Source: Streptomyces spinosus (lineage in GTDB: Bacteria; Actinomycetota; Actinomycetes; Streptomycetales; Streptomycetaceae). Taken from it: 64,000 nucleotides of DNA. The notes under the pieces were generated by a model. That model saw only the letters and a list, made by a program, of their open reading frames with translations, was not told the origin of the DNA and did no database searches. Shown here piece after piece: positions 37,965 to 52,076 of the stretch. Both the position numbers and the translations under genes were made by a program. Position 1 is the first letter of the stretch. Each line of letters opens with the position of its first letter. The DNA lies in contig NZ_JAINRC010000023.1 of assembly GCF_020400655.1 (NCBI RefSeq), positions 62,001-126,000 on the forward strand. The letters run 5' to 3'.

Positions 37965-38591
37965 ATGAGCCGATACGCCCACGTGGCCTTCACCGAAAAC
38001 GTCCGGCGCGTCCAGGAGGAGCGGGGAAGCGCCGCCGCGATGCAGCGGCTGCTCGCCTCGGACCCGGGGCGTGCCGACCGACTGGGCGCCGACGAGGCCG
38101 AGTTCATCGCGGCCCGCGACGGGTTCTACCTCGGCACCGTGACGGAGACCGGCTGGCCGTACATCCAGTTCCGCGGCGGGCCGCCCGGATTCGTGCACGT
38201 GCTGGACGAGGAGACGCTGGCCTTCCTCGACGTGCGGGGAAACCGGCAGTACATCACGACCGGCAACGTGCGCGGGAACGACCGGGTCTCGCTGTTCTTC
38301 ATGGATTACGCGCACCGCACCCGGCTGAAGGTACTCGGCCGGGCCGAGATCAGGGACGCCGCCGAATTCCACGGCCTGCGGGACCGGTCGGGGGACGCGC
38401 GCACCGACGGGCACGAGGAGGCGCTGATCGTCGTGCGGGTCGAAGGCCTCGCCTGGAACTGCACCAAGCACATCACCCCGCGCTTCTCCGAGGCCGAGCT
38501 CGCGCACGTGCTGGAGCCCGTGTACGAGCGCCTCGTGCGCCTGGAGGAGGAGAACCGGGAACTGCGTGCGCGGCTCGGGGCGCGGACCTGA
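37965..38591 (+). CDS. Pyridoxamine 5'-phosphate oxidase-like flavin protein
   Basis: A 208-residue PNPOx-fold protein: ARDGFYLGTVTETGWPYIQF is the core split-barrel strand pair, followed by ITTGNVRGNDRVSLFFMDY and RLKVLGRAEI. The family binds FMN or F420 and uses it in oxidoreduction or sensing. The C-terminal coiled-coil-like helix (EPVYERLVRLEEENRELRAR) suggests oligomerisation. The ATG at 37965 has GGGAGG at 37950-37955. It is convergent with the biosynthetic operon that ends at 38631, only 39 bases away, but on the opposite strand, so it is not an operon member. Confidence 0.88.
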   Translation: MSRYAHVAFTENVRRVQEERGSAAAMQRLLASDPGRADRLGADEAEFIAARDGFYLGTVTETGWPYIQFRGGPPGFVHVLDEETLAFLDVRGNRQYITTGNVRGNDRVSLFFMDYAHRTRLKVLGRAEIRDAAEFHGLRDRSGDARTDGHEEALIVVRVEGLAWNCTKHITPRFSEAELAHVLEPVYERLVRLEEENRELRARLGART

Positions 38592-38630
38592 TCCGCACCC
38601 CGAGCCGCGTCCGCGCCCGCCCCGCCGCGG

Positions 38631-39845
38631 TCAGCCGGCCGCGGCCAGCCGGTCCTTCGCCAGGGAGGCCAGGAGCAGGGCGCCGTCGCCCAGCACCTCG
38701 TTGCCGAACACCGCGTCAGGGCTGTGGTTGAAGCTCGCCGTCCCCGGGTCGCGGTCGGGCGGGCAGGCACCGAGGAACAGCATCGCCCCCGGCACCCGGT
38801 CCAGCACGAAGGAGAAGTCCTCCGACGGGCTGAGGGTGTTCGGGGACCAGACGAGCCGCCCCGGGCCCAGCGCCCTCTCGACCGTGCCGGCCGCGAAGTC
38901 CGCCTCGTCCGGGTCGACGACGGTGACCGGGTAGTCCATGGAGTGCTCCACCGTCACCGTGACCCCGTGGGCCGCGGCGACGCCCTCCAGCACCCGCCGC
39001 ACCCCCTCCACGACCTGGGCCTTGGCCCCCGGCCCGAAGGTGCGGACACCGATCTTCAGCTCCGCCTCGTCCGGGATGATGTTGGCCGACGTGCCCGCGT
39101 GGATGCTGCCGACCGAGAGCAGCACCGGGTCGAAGGGGTCGAAGCCCCGGCTCGCGTACGTCTGGAGCGCCAGCACCATCTCGGCCGCGGCCGGAACCGG
39201 ATCCTTCAGGAGCTGTGGCTGGGAGTCGTGCCCGCCCCGGCCCCGGACGGTCACGCGCAGGGCGTCGCCCCCGGCCAGCAGCGGGCCCTTGCGGGTCAGC
39301 AGCCACCCCGGCGGCAGCATCGAGGAGGCCACGTGCAGCGCGTACGCCGCCACCGGGCGCCGGCCGGCCGCCTCCAGCACCCCCTCCTCGATCATCAGCC
39401 GCGCGCCGTGGTGCCCCTCCTCTCCCGGCTGGAACATGAACACCACGTCGCCGCGCAGCCCGTCCAGGTCCTCGGTGAGCAGCCGGGCCGCGCCGACCAG
39501 CATGGCCGTGTGCAGGTCGTGCCCGCAGGCGTGCATCCGGCCCTCGATCTTGGACGCGTACGGGACGCCGCTCGTCTCCGTCAGCGGCAACGCGTCCATG
39601 TCGGCGCGCAGCAGGACGACGGGACGGTCGCCGTCCCCGGTGTCCGGGCCCCCGCCGCGCAGCACGGCGGTGACGGAGGACAGCGAGCTGCCGGTCGTGA
39701 TCTCCAGGGGCAGTCCGTCGAGTGCCGCGAGCACCTTGGCCTGGGTCCGCGGCAGATCGAGCCCGAGTTCCGGTTCCCGGTGGAGGTCCTCGCGCAGGCG
39801 TACGAGGTCCTCCACCAGGCCGGGACCGGGCGGGCGCCCGCTCAC
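38631..39845 (-). CDS. M20D family amidohydrolase (last gene of biosynthetic operon)
   Basis: A 404-residue M20D metallopeptidase of the IAA-amino-acid/hippurate hydrolase and N-acyl-amino-acid amidohydrolase type. Metal-site motifs are ADMDALPLTE, GRMHACGHDLHTAMLVGAA and FMFQPGEEGHHGARLM; the dimerisation domain is about 185-300. The GTG at 39845 overlaps the O-methyltransferase stop (GTGA), so it is translationally coupled and belongs to the operon. Known family members cleave N-acyl amides of amino acids, which matches the predicted acyl-amino-acid product: it may trim the fatty acyl group (prodrug release) or detoxify the product. No signal peptide, so it acts in the cytosol. Confidence 0.9.
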   Translation of the reverse strand: MSGRPPGPGLVEDLVRLREDLHREPELGLDLPRTQAKVLAALDGLPLEITTGSSLSSVTAVLRGGGPDTGDGDRPVVLLRADMDALPLTETSGVPYASKIEGRMHACGHDLHTAMLVGAARLLTEDLDGLRGDVVFMFQPGEEGHHGARLMIEEGVLEAAGRRPVAAYALHVASSMLPPGWLLTRKGPLLAGGDALRVTVRGRGGHDSQPQLLKDPVPAAAEMVLALQTYASRGFDPFDPVLLSVGSIHAGTSANIIPDEAELKIGVRTFGPGAKAQVVEGVRRVLEGVAAAHGVTVTVEHSMDYPVTVVDPDEADFAAGTVERALGPGRLVWSPNTLSPSEDFSFVLDRVPGAMLFLGACPPDRDPGTASFNHSPDAVFGNEVLGDGALLLASLAKDRLAAAG

Positions 39846-40897
39846 TTGACCGCCGTGATGATGCCGTGCGGGGTGATGGCCTCGGTGCAGCGGGTGCGGC
39901 GCACCTGGTCGAATCCGACCTCCTTCAGTGACTTCTCGTAGCCCTCCCAGGAGTAGAGCATCCCGCCCTCGCCCGCGACCGCCGCGAAGAAGGGGCTGGC
40001 CAGGGCGGCCATGAGGGGGCCGTCGTAGTTGTCCTCGGACATCGAGTTCAGGATCATCACCCGGCCGCCGTCCGGCAGCACCGCGTGGGCGTGGCCCAGG
40101 AGCACGCGGATGCGGTCCTGCGGCCAGATCTGAAGCTGGTGCACGAACATCACGGTGTCGTGCCCCTCGGGGTAGTCGCCCGCGAAGATGTCGCCCTCGA
40201 TCACCTTGACGCGGTCGCCGAGCCCCGCCTCCTCCACCCGCTTGCGGGCCAGGTCGACCACCTTCGGGATCTCCAGGACCGTCACCTCGATGTCCGGGTG
40301 GGCCCGGGCCACCGCCATCGCCATCGTCGCGTCGCCGCCGCCGACGTCGAGGACGCGCCGGGAGGCGCTGAAGTCGCCGTACTTGATCAGGTGCTTGCTG
40401 GCGACGGCCGACCAGGTGCCCATGAAGTGGTAGAAGACCTTGAGCAGTTCGGGGTCCTCGCTGAGCCGGTGGTAGACGGTCGCGCCGTCGCCCGGGTAGC
40501 GGCGCAGGCCGATGTTGCTGTTGGCCCGCAGGGACTCGGTGAAGTCGACGAGACCCGGGTAGGTGACGTACGCCTCGAACCCGACGACCGCCTTGACGAG
40601 TTCCCAGTGGCCGCCCGTGAACAGGTCCGAGATCGACTTCGAGTTGCGGTACCCCTCCTCGGTGCGCTCCACCAGCCGCAGCGAGGTGACGCCGAGCAGC
40701 AGGATGTCCAACGACCGCTCGGCGAGGCCCAGTTCGGTGCCGATCCGCTCGCGCGGCGTACCGGGGTCGCGCTCCAGCAGGTCGAAGAGGCCGAGTTCGA
40801 CACCGGCGCGGGTGAACTGGAAGGCGTTGTGTCCGAGCAGCACGGTGGTCAGGGCGTCCGGGACGACGCTCTCGGGCTGGGTCTGTACCTCGGTCAT
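39842..40897 (-). CDS. SAM-dependent O-methyltransferase
   Basis: A 351-residue class I methyltransferase of the COMT/hydroxyneurosporene type. An N-terminal winged-helix dimerisation domain (LLGHNAFQFTRAGVELGLFD) is followed by the SAM-binding domain with VLDVGGGDATMAMAVARAHP and VTVLEIPKVVDLARKR. The histidine region FVHQLQIWPQDRIRVLLGHA lies where these enzymes carry the general base His. It is a typical natural-product O-methyltransferase, expected to methylate a hydroxyl (for example serine OH or N-OH) in the pathway; the substrate is an inference. ATG at 40897 with GGGAGA; it overlaps the PPTase stop as ATGA. Confidence 0.9.
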   Translation of the reverse strand: MTEVQTQPESVVPDALTTVLLGHNAFQFTRAGVELGLFDLLERDPGTPRERIGTELGLAERSLDILLLGVTSLRLVERTEEGYRNSKSISDLFTGGHWELVKAVVGFEAYVTYPGLVDFTESLRANSNIGLRRYPGDGATVYHRLSEDPELLKVFYHFMGTWSAVASKHLIKYGDFSASRRVLDVGGGDATMAMAVARAHPDIEVTVLEIPKVVDLARKRVEEAGLGDRVKVIEGDIFAGDYPEGHDTVMFVHQLQIWPQDRIRVLLGHAHAVLPDGGRVMILNSMSEDNYDGPLMAALASPFFAAVAGEGGMLYSWEGYEKSLKEVGFDQVRRTRCTEAITPHGIITAVK

Positions 40898-41658
40898 GAT
40901 GCTTCTCCCTGGAATGAGAGGGTGTCGATCAGGTCGTCTGTGGTGAGCGACTGCATGCCGGAGGCGGCTGTGGAACCCCGGCCGGCCGAGGCGTCCGGGG
41001 CGGTGACGGCGACCGCGCCGACCACGTCGGGCGGCACGCCGGGCAGGTCGTACAGGAGTCGGCGGCCGAGCCGGAACGGCCGGTCCCGGCCCGTGGGGAC
41101 GAGCGGCAGGCGCGCGAGGTCCACGTCCGCCATCGCGGGCAGGCCCCGCGCGGTGAGCTTGACCAGTGCCTCCTTTCGTACCCAGGTCCGCAGGAACGCG
41201 CGGTGCGGGGCGGGCGACCCGCGGATCCGGTCGATCTCGCCGCGGGTCAGGAACGAGTCGAAGCCGCGCAGGCCGGGCCCGCCGGACCGGGTGGCCGGCC
41301 CGGGCAGCCGCTCGACGTCGATGCCGACGGGGTGATCGGCCGCCGCGGCCGCCACCACCCCGTCCGCGTACGACAGGCTGACCCCGCACCGCGCGCCCGT
41401 GACCCGCGGCCGGCCGTGCGGGCCCGCGCAGAGCGGGCACCGCTGGTCCAGCGCGACGTCCCGGGCCGCGCCGCCGGTCCGCCGTGCCACGCACATCCGG
41501 GCCAGGACGTGCGCGGCGAGGAAGTCGGCCCGGGCCCGCGCGGTGCGGGCGGCGGCCAGGCGCCGCCGCTCCGCGGCCGTCAGGAGCGACGCGTCCGCAC
41601 CGGGCAGGGCCAGGAGCCGGTCCGTGTCCGCGACGGCGACGGTCACGGCCGCCGTCAC
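40894..41658 (-). CDS. Sfp-type 4'-phosphopantetheinyl transferase
   Basis: Transfers phosphopantetheine from CoA to the carrier proteins of the cluster. Both signatures are present: VGIDVER (Mg/CoA site) and WVRKEALVKLTARGL (WxxKEAxxK). A Cys pair in DQRCPLCAGPHGRP matches the broad-range Sfp/PPT group of actinomycetes. The GTG at 41658 is chosen because it lies 7 bases after the EamA stop with GAGG nearby; an ATG at 41694 would overlap the exporter by 29 bases. About 254 residues. It should activate three carrier proteins: the FAAL-fused T domain, the free CP and the NRPS T domain. Confidence 0.92.
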   Translation of the reverse strand: MTAAVTVAVADTDRLLALPGADASLLTAAERRRLAAARTARARADFLAAHVLARMCVARRTGGAARDVALDQRCPLCAGPHGRPRVTGARCGVSLSYADGVVAAAAADHPVGIDVERLPGPATRSGGPGLRGFDSFLTRGEIDRIRGSPAPHRAFLRTWVRKEALVKLTARGLPAMADVDLARLPLVPTGRDRPFRLGRRLLYDLPGVPPDVVGAVAVTAPDASAGRGSTAASGMQSLTTDDLIDTLSFQGEAS

Positions 41659-41665
41659 CGGCCCC

Positions 41666-42591
41666 TCACCTCTTGCGCTGGCTGTAGACGACACCGGCGA
41701 GGGACAGCGCGCCGCCGACCACCGCGAGCCACGGAGGCGTCTCGTCGAGGATCAGCCAGGCCAGGGTCACCGCGATCGGCGGGGACAGGTAGGTCAGCGC
41801 GCCCATCTTCCCCGCGGTGGAGCGGGCCAGCGCGTACCCCCAGGTCGTGAAGGCGACCGAGGTCGGGAAGACGCCCAGGTACACCGTCCAGCCGATCGCC
41901 TTGCCGCTCGCGTGCGACAGGTTGTCCATCAGCTGGGGCAGGAACGGCAGGCAGAGCACCGCGCCGACGACACAGGCCAGCCAGGTGATCACCAGGGCCG
42001 AACTGTTGCCGAGCAGCGGCTTCTCGGTGACGACGCCGCCCGCGTACGCGGCGGCGGCCAGCAGCGCCAGCGCACTGCCCGTCCCGGCCTCCAGCCCCTT
42101 GCTGGAGGTGGCGAGGCCGATCAGCAGGACACCGGCGAGGGCGACGCCGCCGCCGACGACCAGCGGACGCGGGAAGCCCTCCTTGAGCAGCGACCCGGCC
42201 AGGACGGCGATCAGCACCGGCCCCAGACTGATGATCATGGATGTGGTGCCCGCGTCGATGCGCTGCTCGGCGGCGTTCAGCGCCACGTTGTACACACCGA
42301 ACCACAGCAGACCGCACAGCACCAGGCGCGGCAGGTCGGAGCGCGGCGGCAACGGGACCCTGCGGACCAGGACGACCACGCCCAGCAGCACCGCGCCGAT
42401 GAACAGCCGCGCCAGGGTCAGCGCGCCCGGATCGAGGTCCTTGCCGGCCGCGCGGATGCCGATGAACGCGGAAGCCCACAGGAAGACGGTGAGCAGCCCG
42501 GCCGCGACCGCGAGCGGCGGAGTGCCCGGGGACGGGGCCGGAGACTGCGGCGAATCCGGTGAGGCGGTCCCCTGATTGGCTTTCGCAGAGG

Positions 42592-42595
<4 letters not shown>
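41666..42595 (-). CDS. EamA family (DMT) exporter
   Basis: A 309-residue ten-helix drug/metabolite transporter with two EamA repeats. The first is FLWASAFIGIRAAGKDLDPG; the second ends TYLSPPIAVTLAWLILDETP, the conserved second-repeat motif. The N-terminus (about 28 residues, Ser/Pro-rich) is cytosolic. The GTG start at 42595 overlaps the NRPS stop (GTGA), so it is co-translated with the assembly line and is the probable exporter of the product or of a small intermediate. Known members move amino acids and related metabolites. Confidence 0.93.
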
Positions 42596-47957
<5,362 letters not shown>

Positions 47958-47961
<4 letters not shown>

Positions 47962-48779
47962 GAACCCGCCCCCGCCACCCGTTCCAGGATGTCGTCGATG
48001 TTCGCGTGCGTCTCCAGCAGGGCGGCGATCCAGCGCTCCAGACCGAAGGCGACGCATCCTGTGAAGGCCGGTCCGCCGTCGGCCAGGGAGATGCCGCAGC
48101 GCTCCCCGAAGAAGTTGCGGTGGAAGTTCAGCGAGCCGATGGCCAGATCGCCGCCGTGCACGAACTCCTCCTTCACCGGGAACAGCTGCGCCAGCAGAGC
48201 CCGACCGCCGCCCTTCTCGAAGAACGGGTCCGAGGCCGGCTGAACGGCCAGCTCCAGCCCGAGCCGGGCCGCGAACTCCACCACTTTCGGCCGGAACGCG
48301 GCCAGGTGCGCCAGCACGGCCTCGCGGGACCCCAGGCACACGATCTCCCGCATGGTGAACCCGTGCAGCCGGCGCAGCCCGTCGTAGTGGTCCTCGTTGC
48401 GGAAGCACTTGGCGACGGTGGTGACGCGGCGGGGTCCGGCGAGGGTCGCGGAGCGGTGGTGCAGGTACACGTTGTAGCAGGCCGCGGAGGCCAGCCCGTA
48501 CGCGCTCGCGCCGAGACGCTCGGGCGGCAGTGCCGCGCCGTCCTCCACCTTTTGGGCCGGCAGCTTCAACGGGGCCGTCATCAGGGCCAGTTGCGGGAAG
48601 TTGTCGAAGTAGTCGATGGACGCCAGGTCCGCCGTGCCGATGACCGCCGGGAAGAGCATCGGGGTCGCGCCGCACTCCTCGGCCCAGTCCCGGAAGCGCT
48701 CGTCCAGCAGGTCCATGAGGCGGACGAGTTCCGGGCCGAGGGCGACGAGCCCGCCGCGTTCCGTGTAGAGATCACTCAT
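47958..48779 (-). CDS. Class-II synthetase-like amino acid:[carrier protein] ligase
   Basis: A 273-residue homologue of the SerRS-like catalytic core that lacks any tRNA-binding domain. Motif 2 appears as AKCFRNEDHYDGLRRLHGF and motif 3 as VAFGLERW, with zinc ligands expected at the Cys in SAACYNVY, the Glu in MREIV and the Cys in TGCVAF. This is the pattern of Bradyrhizobium amino acid:CP ligases, which adenylate glycine or alanine and attach it to a carrier protein's pantetheine. Immediately upstream and overlapping lies the gene for a free carrier protein, the expected acceptor. Its start overlaps that gene by 8 bases. Function: off-line aminoacylation feeding the C-C NRPS. The amino acid (Gly, Ala or other) is not proven. 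Confidence 0.88.
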
Positions 48780-49038
48780 GGCTCACCGCGCCGGCGCCGG
48801 TGGCGTCCGCCAGGACCGTGTCGCGTATGCCGCGCAGCGTGCGGAACCCGACGACGTTCTCCGGGGTCAGCTCCAGCTCCCGGCCCGCCAGCTCCTCCAG
48901 CAGGAGCAGCAGGTGGGGGAAGTCGAGGGAGTCGATGAGCCGGCTGTCGATGAGGTCCTCGTCCCAGCCGATCCCGGTGACCTCCGGGTTGCGCGCCAGC
49001 AGCCACGCCCGTACCTGCTCGATCACGTCCGTCGCCAT
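48772..49038 (-). CDS. Free-standing carrier protein (aminoacyl carrier)
   Basis: An 88-residue acyl/peptidyl carrier protein with the phosphopantetheine site at S37 in IDSLDFPHLLLLLEEL, a four-helix composition, and a helix III-IV region GFRTLRGIRDTVL. Its size and the DSLDF motif match the small carrier proteins that accompany synthetase-like aminoacyl ligases. The ATG shares one base with the stop of the diiron oxygenase gene (TGATG), and its end overlaps the ligase by 8 bases, so all are translated together. It should carry the amino acid that C1 acylates. Confidence 0.9.
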   Translation of the reverse strand: MATDVIEQVRAWLLARNPEVTGIGWDEDLIDSRLIDSLDFPHLLLLLEELAGRELELTPENVVGFRTLRGIRDTVLADATGAGAVSHE

Positions 49039-49919
49039 CAGGCCGCGGCCTCCTGGAACGGGGAGGCGGTGATGATGTCCTGGCTCACCAGGAACCGGGT
49101 GATGCGCTTGAAGAACGTCTCGTGGTAGGCGGCGCGTGCCGGGTCCCGCAGCAGTTCCTCACGGAAGGCGAAGGCCTCGGGGACGCCGGCGTCCCGGTAC
49201 ACGGCGGGGTTGTAGAGGGACTGCACGCTCGCGGTGATGTAGCGCCGCAGGTAGACGTCGAGACGCTCGCGCAGCTCCTGGTCGCCGCGCTCCCGCAGGG
49301 GTTCGTACAGCAGGCCCACGAGCTTGCGGCCCATGATGATGTGCCGCCACTCGTCGTCGTGGTGGACCTGGTTCACCTCTCTGATCAGGGGGTGCAGGGT
49401 GGTGTCGCGGCCCATCCTGATGTTGAAGTGGTCGACCAGCTCCTCGAAGATCAGGATGCGGGCGAAGACCAGGAAGTTGGCGACGGCGGCGTCCTCCTCC
49501 GGCGTCGCGACCGGAAGCGACTTGTCAGGGTAGATCTTGCCGCCGTAGCGCAGGCAGAACTGGGCGAAGAACCACATGTGCCCGTTCTCCTCGCCCAGGA
49601 AGCGGTGGAAGAACTCGGACGGCAGCTCGAAGCCCCGGGTGTGGATCCGCCGGGTCACCTCGATGAGCAGCTCGCGTATGCCGTGGATGTTGAGGCTGAA
49701 GAAGTTGATGCTCTCCCACTTGCTCAGCCGCATGAGCTGCTTCTCGTCCAGCTCCCGTGCGTGCCGGGTGCCGGCCACCGTGAGCAGGTCGGGCGTCATC
49801 CACCACTGCTCCTCGGCGAGTTCGTCCACCCAGTCGAACCGTGTGTAGGGGCTGTAGTGGTGGTCGGTGGCGTCGGCGACCAGGTTGTCCAGCGTTTCCA
49901 CCACGTCCGTCGTATCCAT
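49038..49919 (-). CDS. AurF-like diiron N-oxygenase
   Basis: A 293-residue four-helix-bundle protein of the AurF/CmlI non-heme diiron family. All seven expected ligands are visible: E69 (KWESINFF), E111 and H114 (GEENGHMWFF), E159 or E160 (LIFEELVDHF), then H186, E190 and H193 (VHHDDEWRHI). Relatives oxidise aryl amines to nitro compounds, and others form N-hydroxy, nitroso or diazeniumdiolate precursors from alkyl amines. Placed directly before a carrier protein and the aminoacyl ligase, it may oxidise the carrier-bound amino group or a downstream amine; this is inferred. Start ATG 49919, 73 bases after the FAAL stop. Confidence 0.9.
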   Translation of the reverse strand: MDTTDVVETLDNLVADATDHHYSPYTRFDWVDELAEEQWWMTPDLLTVAGTRHARELDEKQLMRLSKWESINFFSLNIHGIRELLIEVTRRIHTRGFELPSEFFHRFLGEENGHMWFFAQFCLRYGGKIYPDKSLPVATPEEDAAVANFLVFARILIFEELVDHFNIRMGRDTTLHPLIREVNQVHHDDEWRHIIMGRKLVGLLYEPLRERGDQELRERLDVYLRRYITASVQSLYNPAVYRDAGVPEAFAFREELLRDPARAAYHETFFKRITRFLVSQDIITASPFQEAAA

Positions 49920-49992
49920 GGGCCCCCCTGCTGGGATCAGCGTGCGTCGGGAACGGTGAGACTTCGGTCCAAGAGGTCGGTGCTCGCGCTGT

Positions 49993-51981
49993 TCAGCCGT
50001 TGTCGCTCCGGGCGATCAGACCGGCGACCTGCTCGTCGTCCACGGTGAGCGGTCTGCTCTCCAGCAGGGCGGCCAGCTTCGCGACGGTCGAGGCCTGGAA
50101 GAGGTCGCCCGTCGTGACCCGTACCGGCAGCTCCGCCTCGATGCGGACGGCGAGCTGGGACAGGAGGAGGGACTGCGCCCCTGAGGCGAAGAAGTCGTCG
50201 TGCACGCCCACCTCGTCCCGTCCGAGCAGCTCGGCCCAGATGTCCGCGATCAGCGCCTCCAGCGGGGTGCGCGCGGGGACGGCGGTGCGCTCGCCGGACA
50301 CCGCCGTGCCCTCGGGACGCCAGCCGCCGACCGGCGACAGGTCCCCGGACAGGTACGCCTCGCGCGTCGCGCGGCGCTGGATCTTGCCGCTGGAGGTCTT
50401 GGGGATGGTGCGGGGCGGGATGAGCACGAGTTCGTGGAGGTCGGCCTCGCACTCCTCGCGCACCGCCCGGCGGACGGCGAGCGCGACGGCTTCCGCGTCC
50501 GCGCCGTCCACGACCTCGAACACCAGGACCAGCCGCTCCTCCGCGTCCACGGGAACGGTGAACGCCGCGCCGCATCCGGGCCGCAGGGCGGGGTGGCTGC
50601 GCTCGGCGGCGCCCTCCACGTCGTGCGGGTACACGTTGCGGCCCCGCAGGATGAGCAGGTCCTTCAGCCGGCCGGTGACGGCGAGCGCGCCCTCCTCGTC
50701 CAGGGCCCCGAGGTCCCCGGTGCGCAGGTACGGGCCCCGGCCGTCCGGGAGCGTCGCGCCGAACAGGGCCTCGCTCTCGGTGGGACGGCCCCAGTAGCCC
50801 GCCGAAACACTCGGTCCCGACACCCAGATCTCGCCGACCCGCCCCGGCTCGGCCGGCGCGAGGGTGGCGGTGTCCACCACGACGACGGACTGGTCGCCGC
50901 GGGCGGTCCCGCACGCGATCCGGGACACGCCCTCGACCGGGAAGCGGCGCACGCTCTCGCCGACCGGGTCGGCGGTCACCAGCAGGGTGGCCTCCGCCAG
51001 GCCGTAACTGGGACGGAAGGCTCCGGCGTCGAAGCCGGCCGGGGCGAACCGCTCCGTGAACCGCTCGATCGTCTCCACGCGTACGGGTTCCGCACCGTTC
51101 ACGGCAGCGCGCCAGGACGAGAGATCGAGTGACGCCCGTTGTTCGTCGTCGATCTTCCGCAGGCACAGTTCGTATCCGAAATTCGGGGACGGGCTGATCG
51201 TGCCCCGGTGCACGGAGATCGCTTTCAGCCACCGATAGGGTTTCTGCAGGAAATGCAGGGGAGCCATCAGAATGCCCGGGAATCCGCCGTAGAGCGGTTC
51301 CAGGATGGCACCGATAAGGCCCATGTCGTGATACGGGGGGAGCCAGCTCACCATGACGTCGTGACCGGACCCGGCAAAAGCCCGGTAGATGGCCTCCAGA
51401 TTGTGGATGAGGTTCGCGTGCGACAGCATGACGCCACGCGGAAGCCGTGTCGAACCGGAGGTGTACTGGAGGAAGGCGAGGTCCTCGGGGGCCGTGACGA
51501 CCGGCCGGGCGCCGGGTGGCCCGCCCGCCTGCGGCGCGCCGCCCGCCAGGGCGTCGGTCGCGAGCCACTCCAGTGGTGCGTCCAGCGCCGACCGGGCGAT
51601 CGGCAGCAGGTCCTTCGTGGTCAGGGCGATGCCCGCGCCCGCGTCGGCGATGATGGCGTCCAGCCGGCCGAGGCTGCGGGCGTCCTGCGGCGGGTACGCC
51701 GGCACGGCCACGACACCCGCGAGCAGGCATCCGAAGAACGCGGTGACGTAGTCGAGGCCCGGGGCGAAGAGGAGGAGCGCCCGTTCGCCGCGCCCGTGGC
51801 GCGCGCCCAGGGCGTCGGCCACGTCGGCGGCCGCGGCGTACAGCTCCCGGTAGCTGATCCGCCGTTCGTCGTCCTCGCCGTCGGCAAGGAATACGTACGC
51901 CGTGGCGTCGGGCATTTCTAATGCTCTGTCCCGGAGTATATGAACGAGAGTCGGGGACGTCGGCGACGAGATTGCGGGCAT
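49993..51981 (-). CDS. Fatty acyl-AMP ligase with C-terminal carrier domain
   Basis: A 662-residue FAAL-carrier fusion, the loading module. The FAAL part (about 1-570) has the ATP-binding motif YTSGSTRLPRGVMLSH, SWLPPYHDMGLIGAI typical of FAALs, GLAEATLLVT and YLRTGDLG. The family activates free fatty acids as acyl-adenylates and transfers them to a carrier, not to CoA. The carrier domain (about 575-645) has DDFFASGAQSLLLSQL with the pantetheine serine in GAQS. ATG at 51981 with GGAGGGG upstream. First gene of the operon. It supplies the N-acyl chain; chain length cannot be read from sequence. Confidence 0.94.
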   Translation of the reverse strand: MPAISSPTSPTLVHILRDRALEMPDATAYVFLADGEDDERRISYRELYAAAADVADALGARHGRGERALLLFAPGLDYVTAFFGCLLAGVVAVPAYPPQDARSLGRLDAIIADAGAGIALTTKDLLPIARSALDAPLEWLATDALAGGAPQAGGPPGARPVVTAPEDLAFLQYTSGSTRLPRGVMLSHANLIHNLEAIYRAFAGSGHDVMVSWLPPYHDMGLIGAILEPLYGGFPGILMAPLHFLQKPYRWLKAISVHRGTISPSPNFGYELCLRKIDDEQRASLDLSSWRAAVNGAEPVRVETIERFTERFAPAGFDAGAFRPSYGLAEATLLVTADPVGESVRRFPVEGVSRIACGTARGDQSVVVVDTATLAPAEPGRVGEIWVSGPSVSAGYWGRPTESEALFGATLPDGRGPYLRTGDLGALDEEGALAVTGRLKDLLILRGRNVYPHDVEGAAERSHPALRPGCGAAFTVPVDAEERLVLVFEVVDGADAEAVALAVRRAVREECEADLHELVLIPPRTIPKTSSGKIQRRATREAYLSGDLSPVGGWRPEGTAVSGERTAVPARTPLEALIADIWAELLGRDEVGVHDDFFASGAQSLLLSQLAVRIEAELPVRVTTGDLFQASTVAKLAALLESRPLTVDDEQVAGLIARSDNG

Positions 51982-52047
51982 ACTGACCGCCCCTCCGGAC
52001 GCGATAAGACCGATTCCTTCAGCTACCTGCCGGCCGCACGAGGGGCA

Positions 52048-52076
52048 AGACTAAATGCGGGTCCAGGCCGCGTCAA
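52048..52076 (-). promoter_or_regulatory. Promoter of the FAAL-NRPS operon
   Basis: On the minus strand TTGACG (52071-52076) and TAGTCT (52048-52053) are 17 bases apart, a near-ideal vegetative promoter. Transcription would begin about 60 bases before the FAAL ATG. No regulatory palindrome overlaps it and no pathway-specific regulator gene is adjacent. Confidence 0.65.

Noticed and set aside
41659..41694. Longer PPTase from ATG 41694
   Set aside because: It would overlap the exporter gene by 29 bases, while the GTG at 41658 follows the exporter stop with a ribosome-like GAGG.
49937..51730. A 597-codon minus-strand frame overlapping the FAAL gene
   Set aside because: Arg/Gly/Ala-rich alternative frame of the FAAL gene with no domain.
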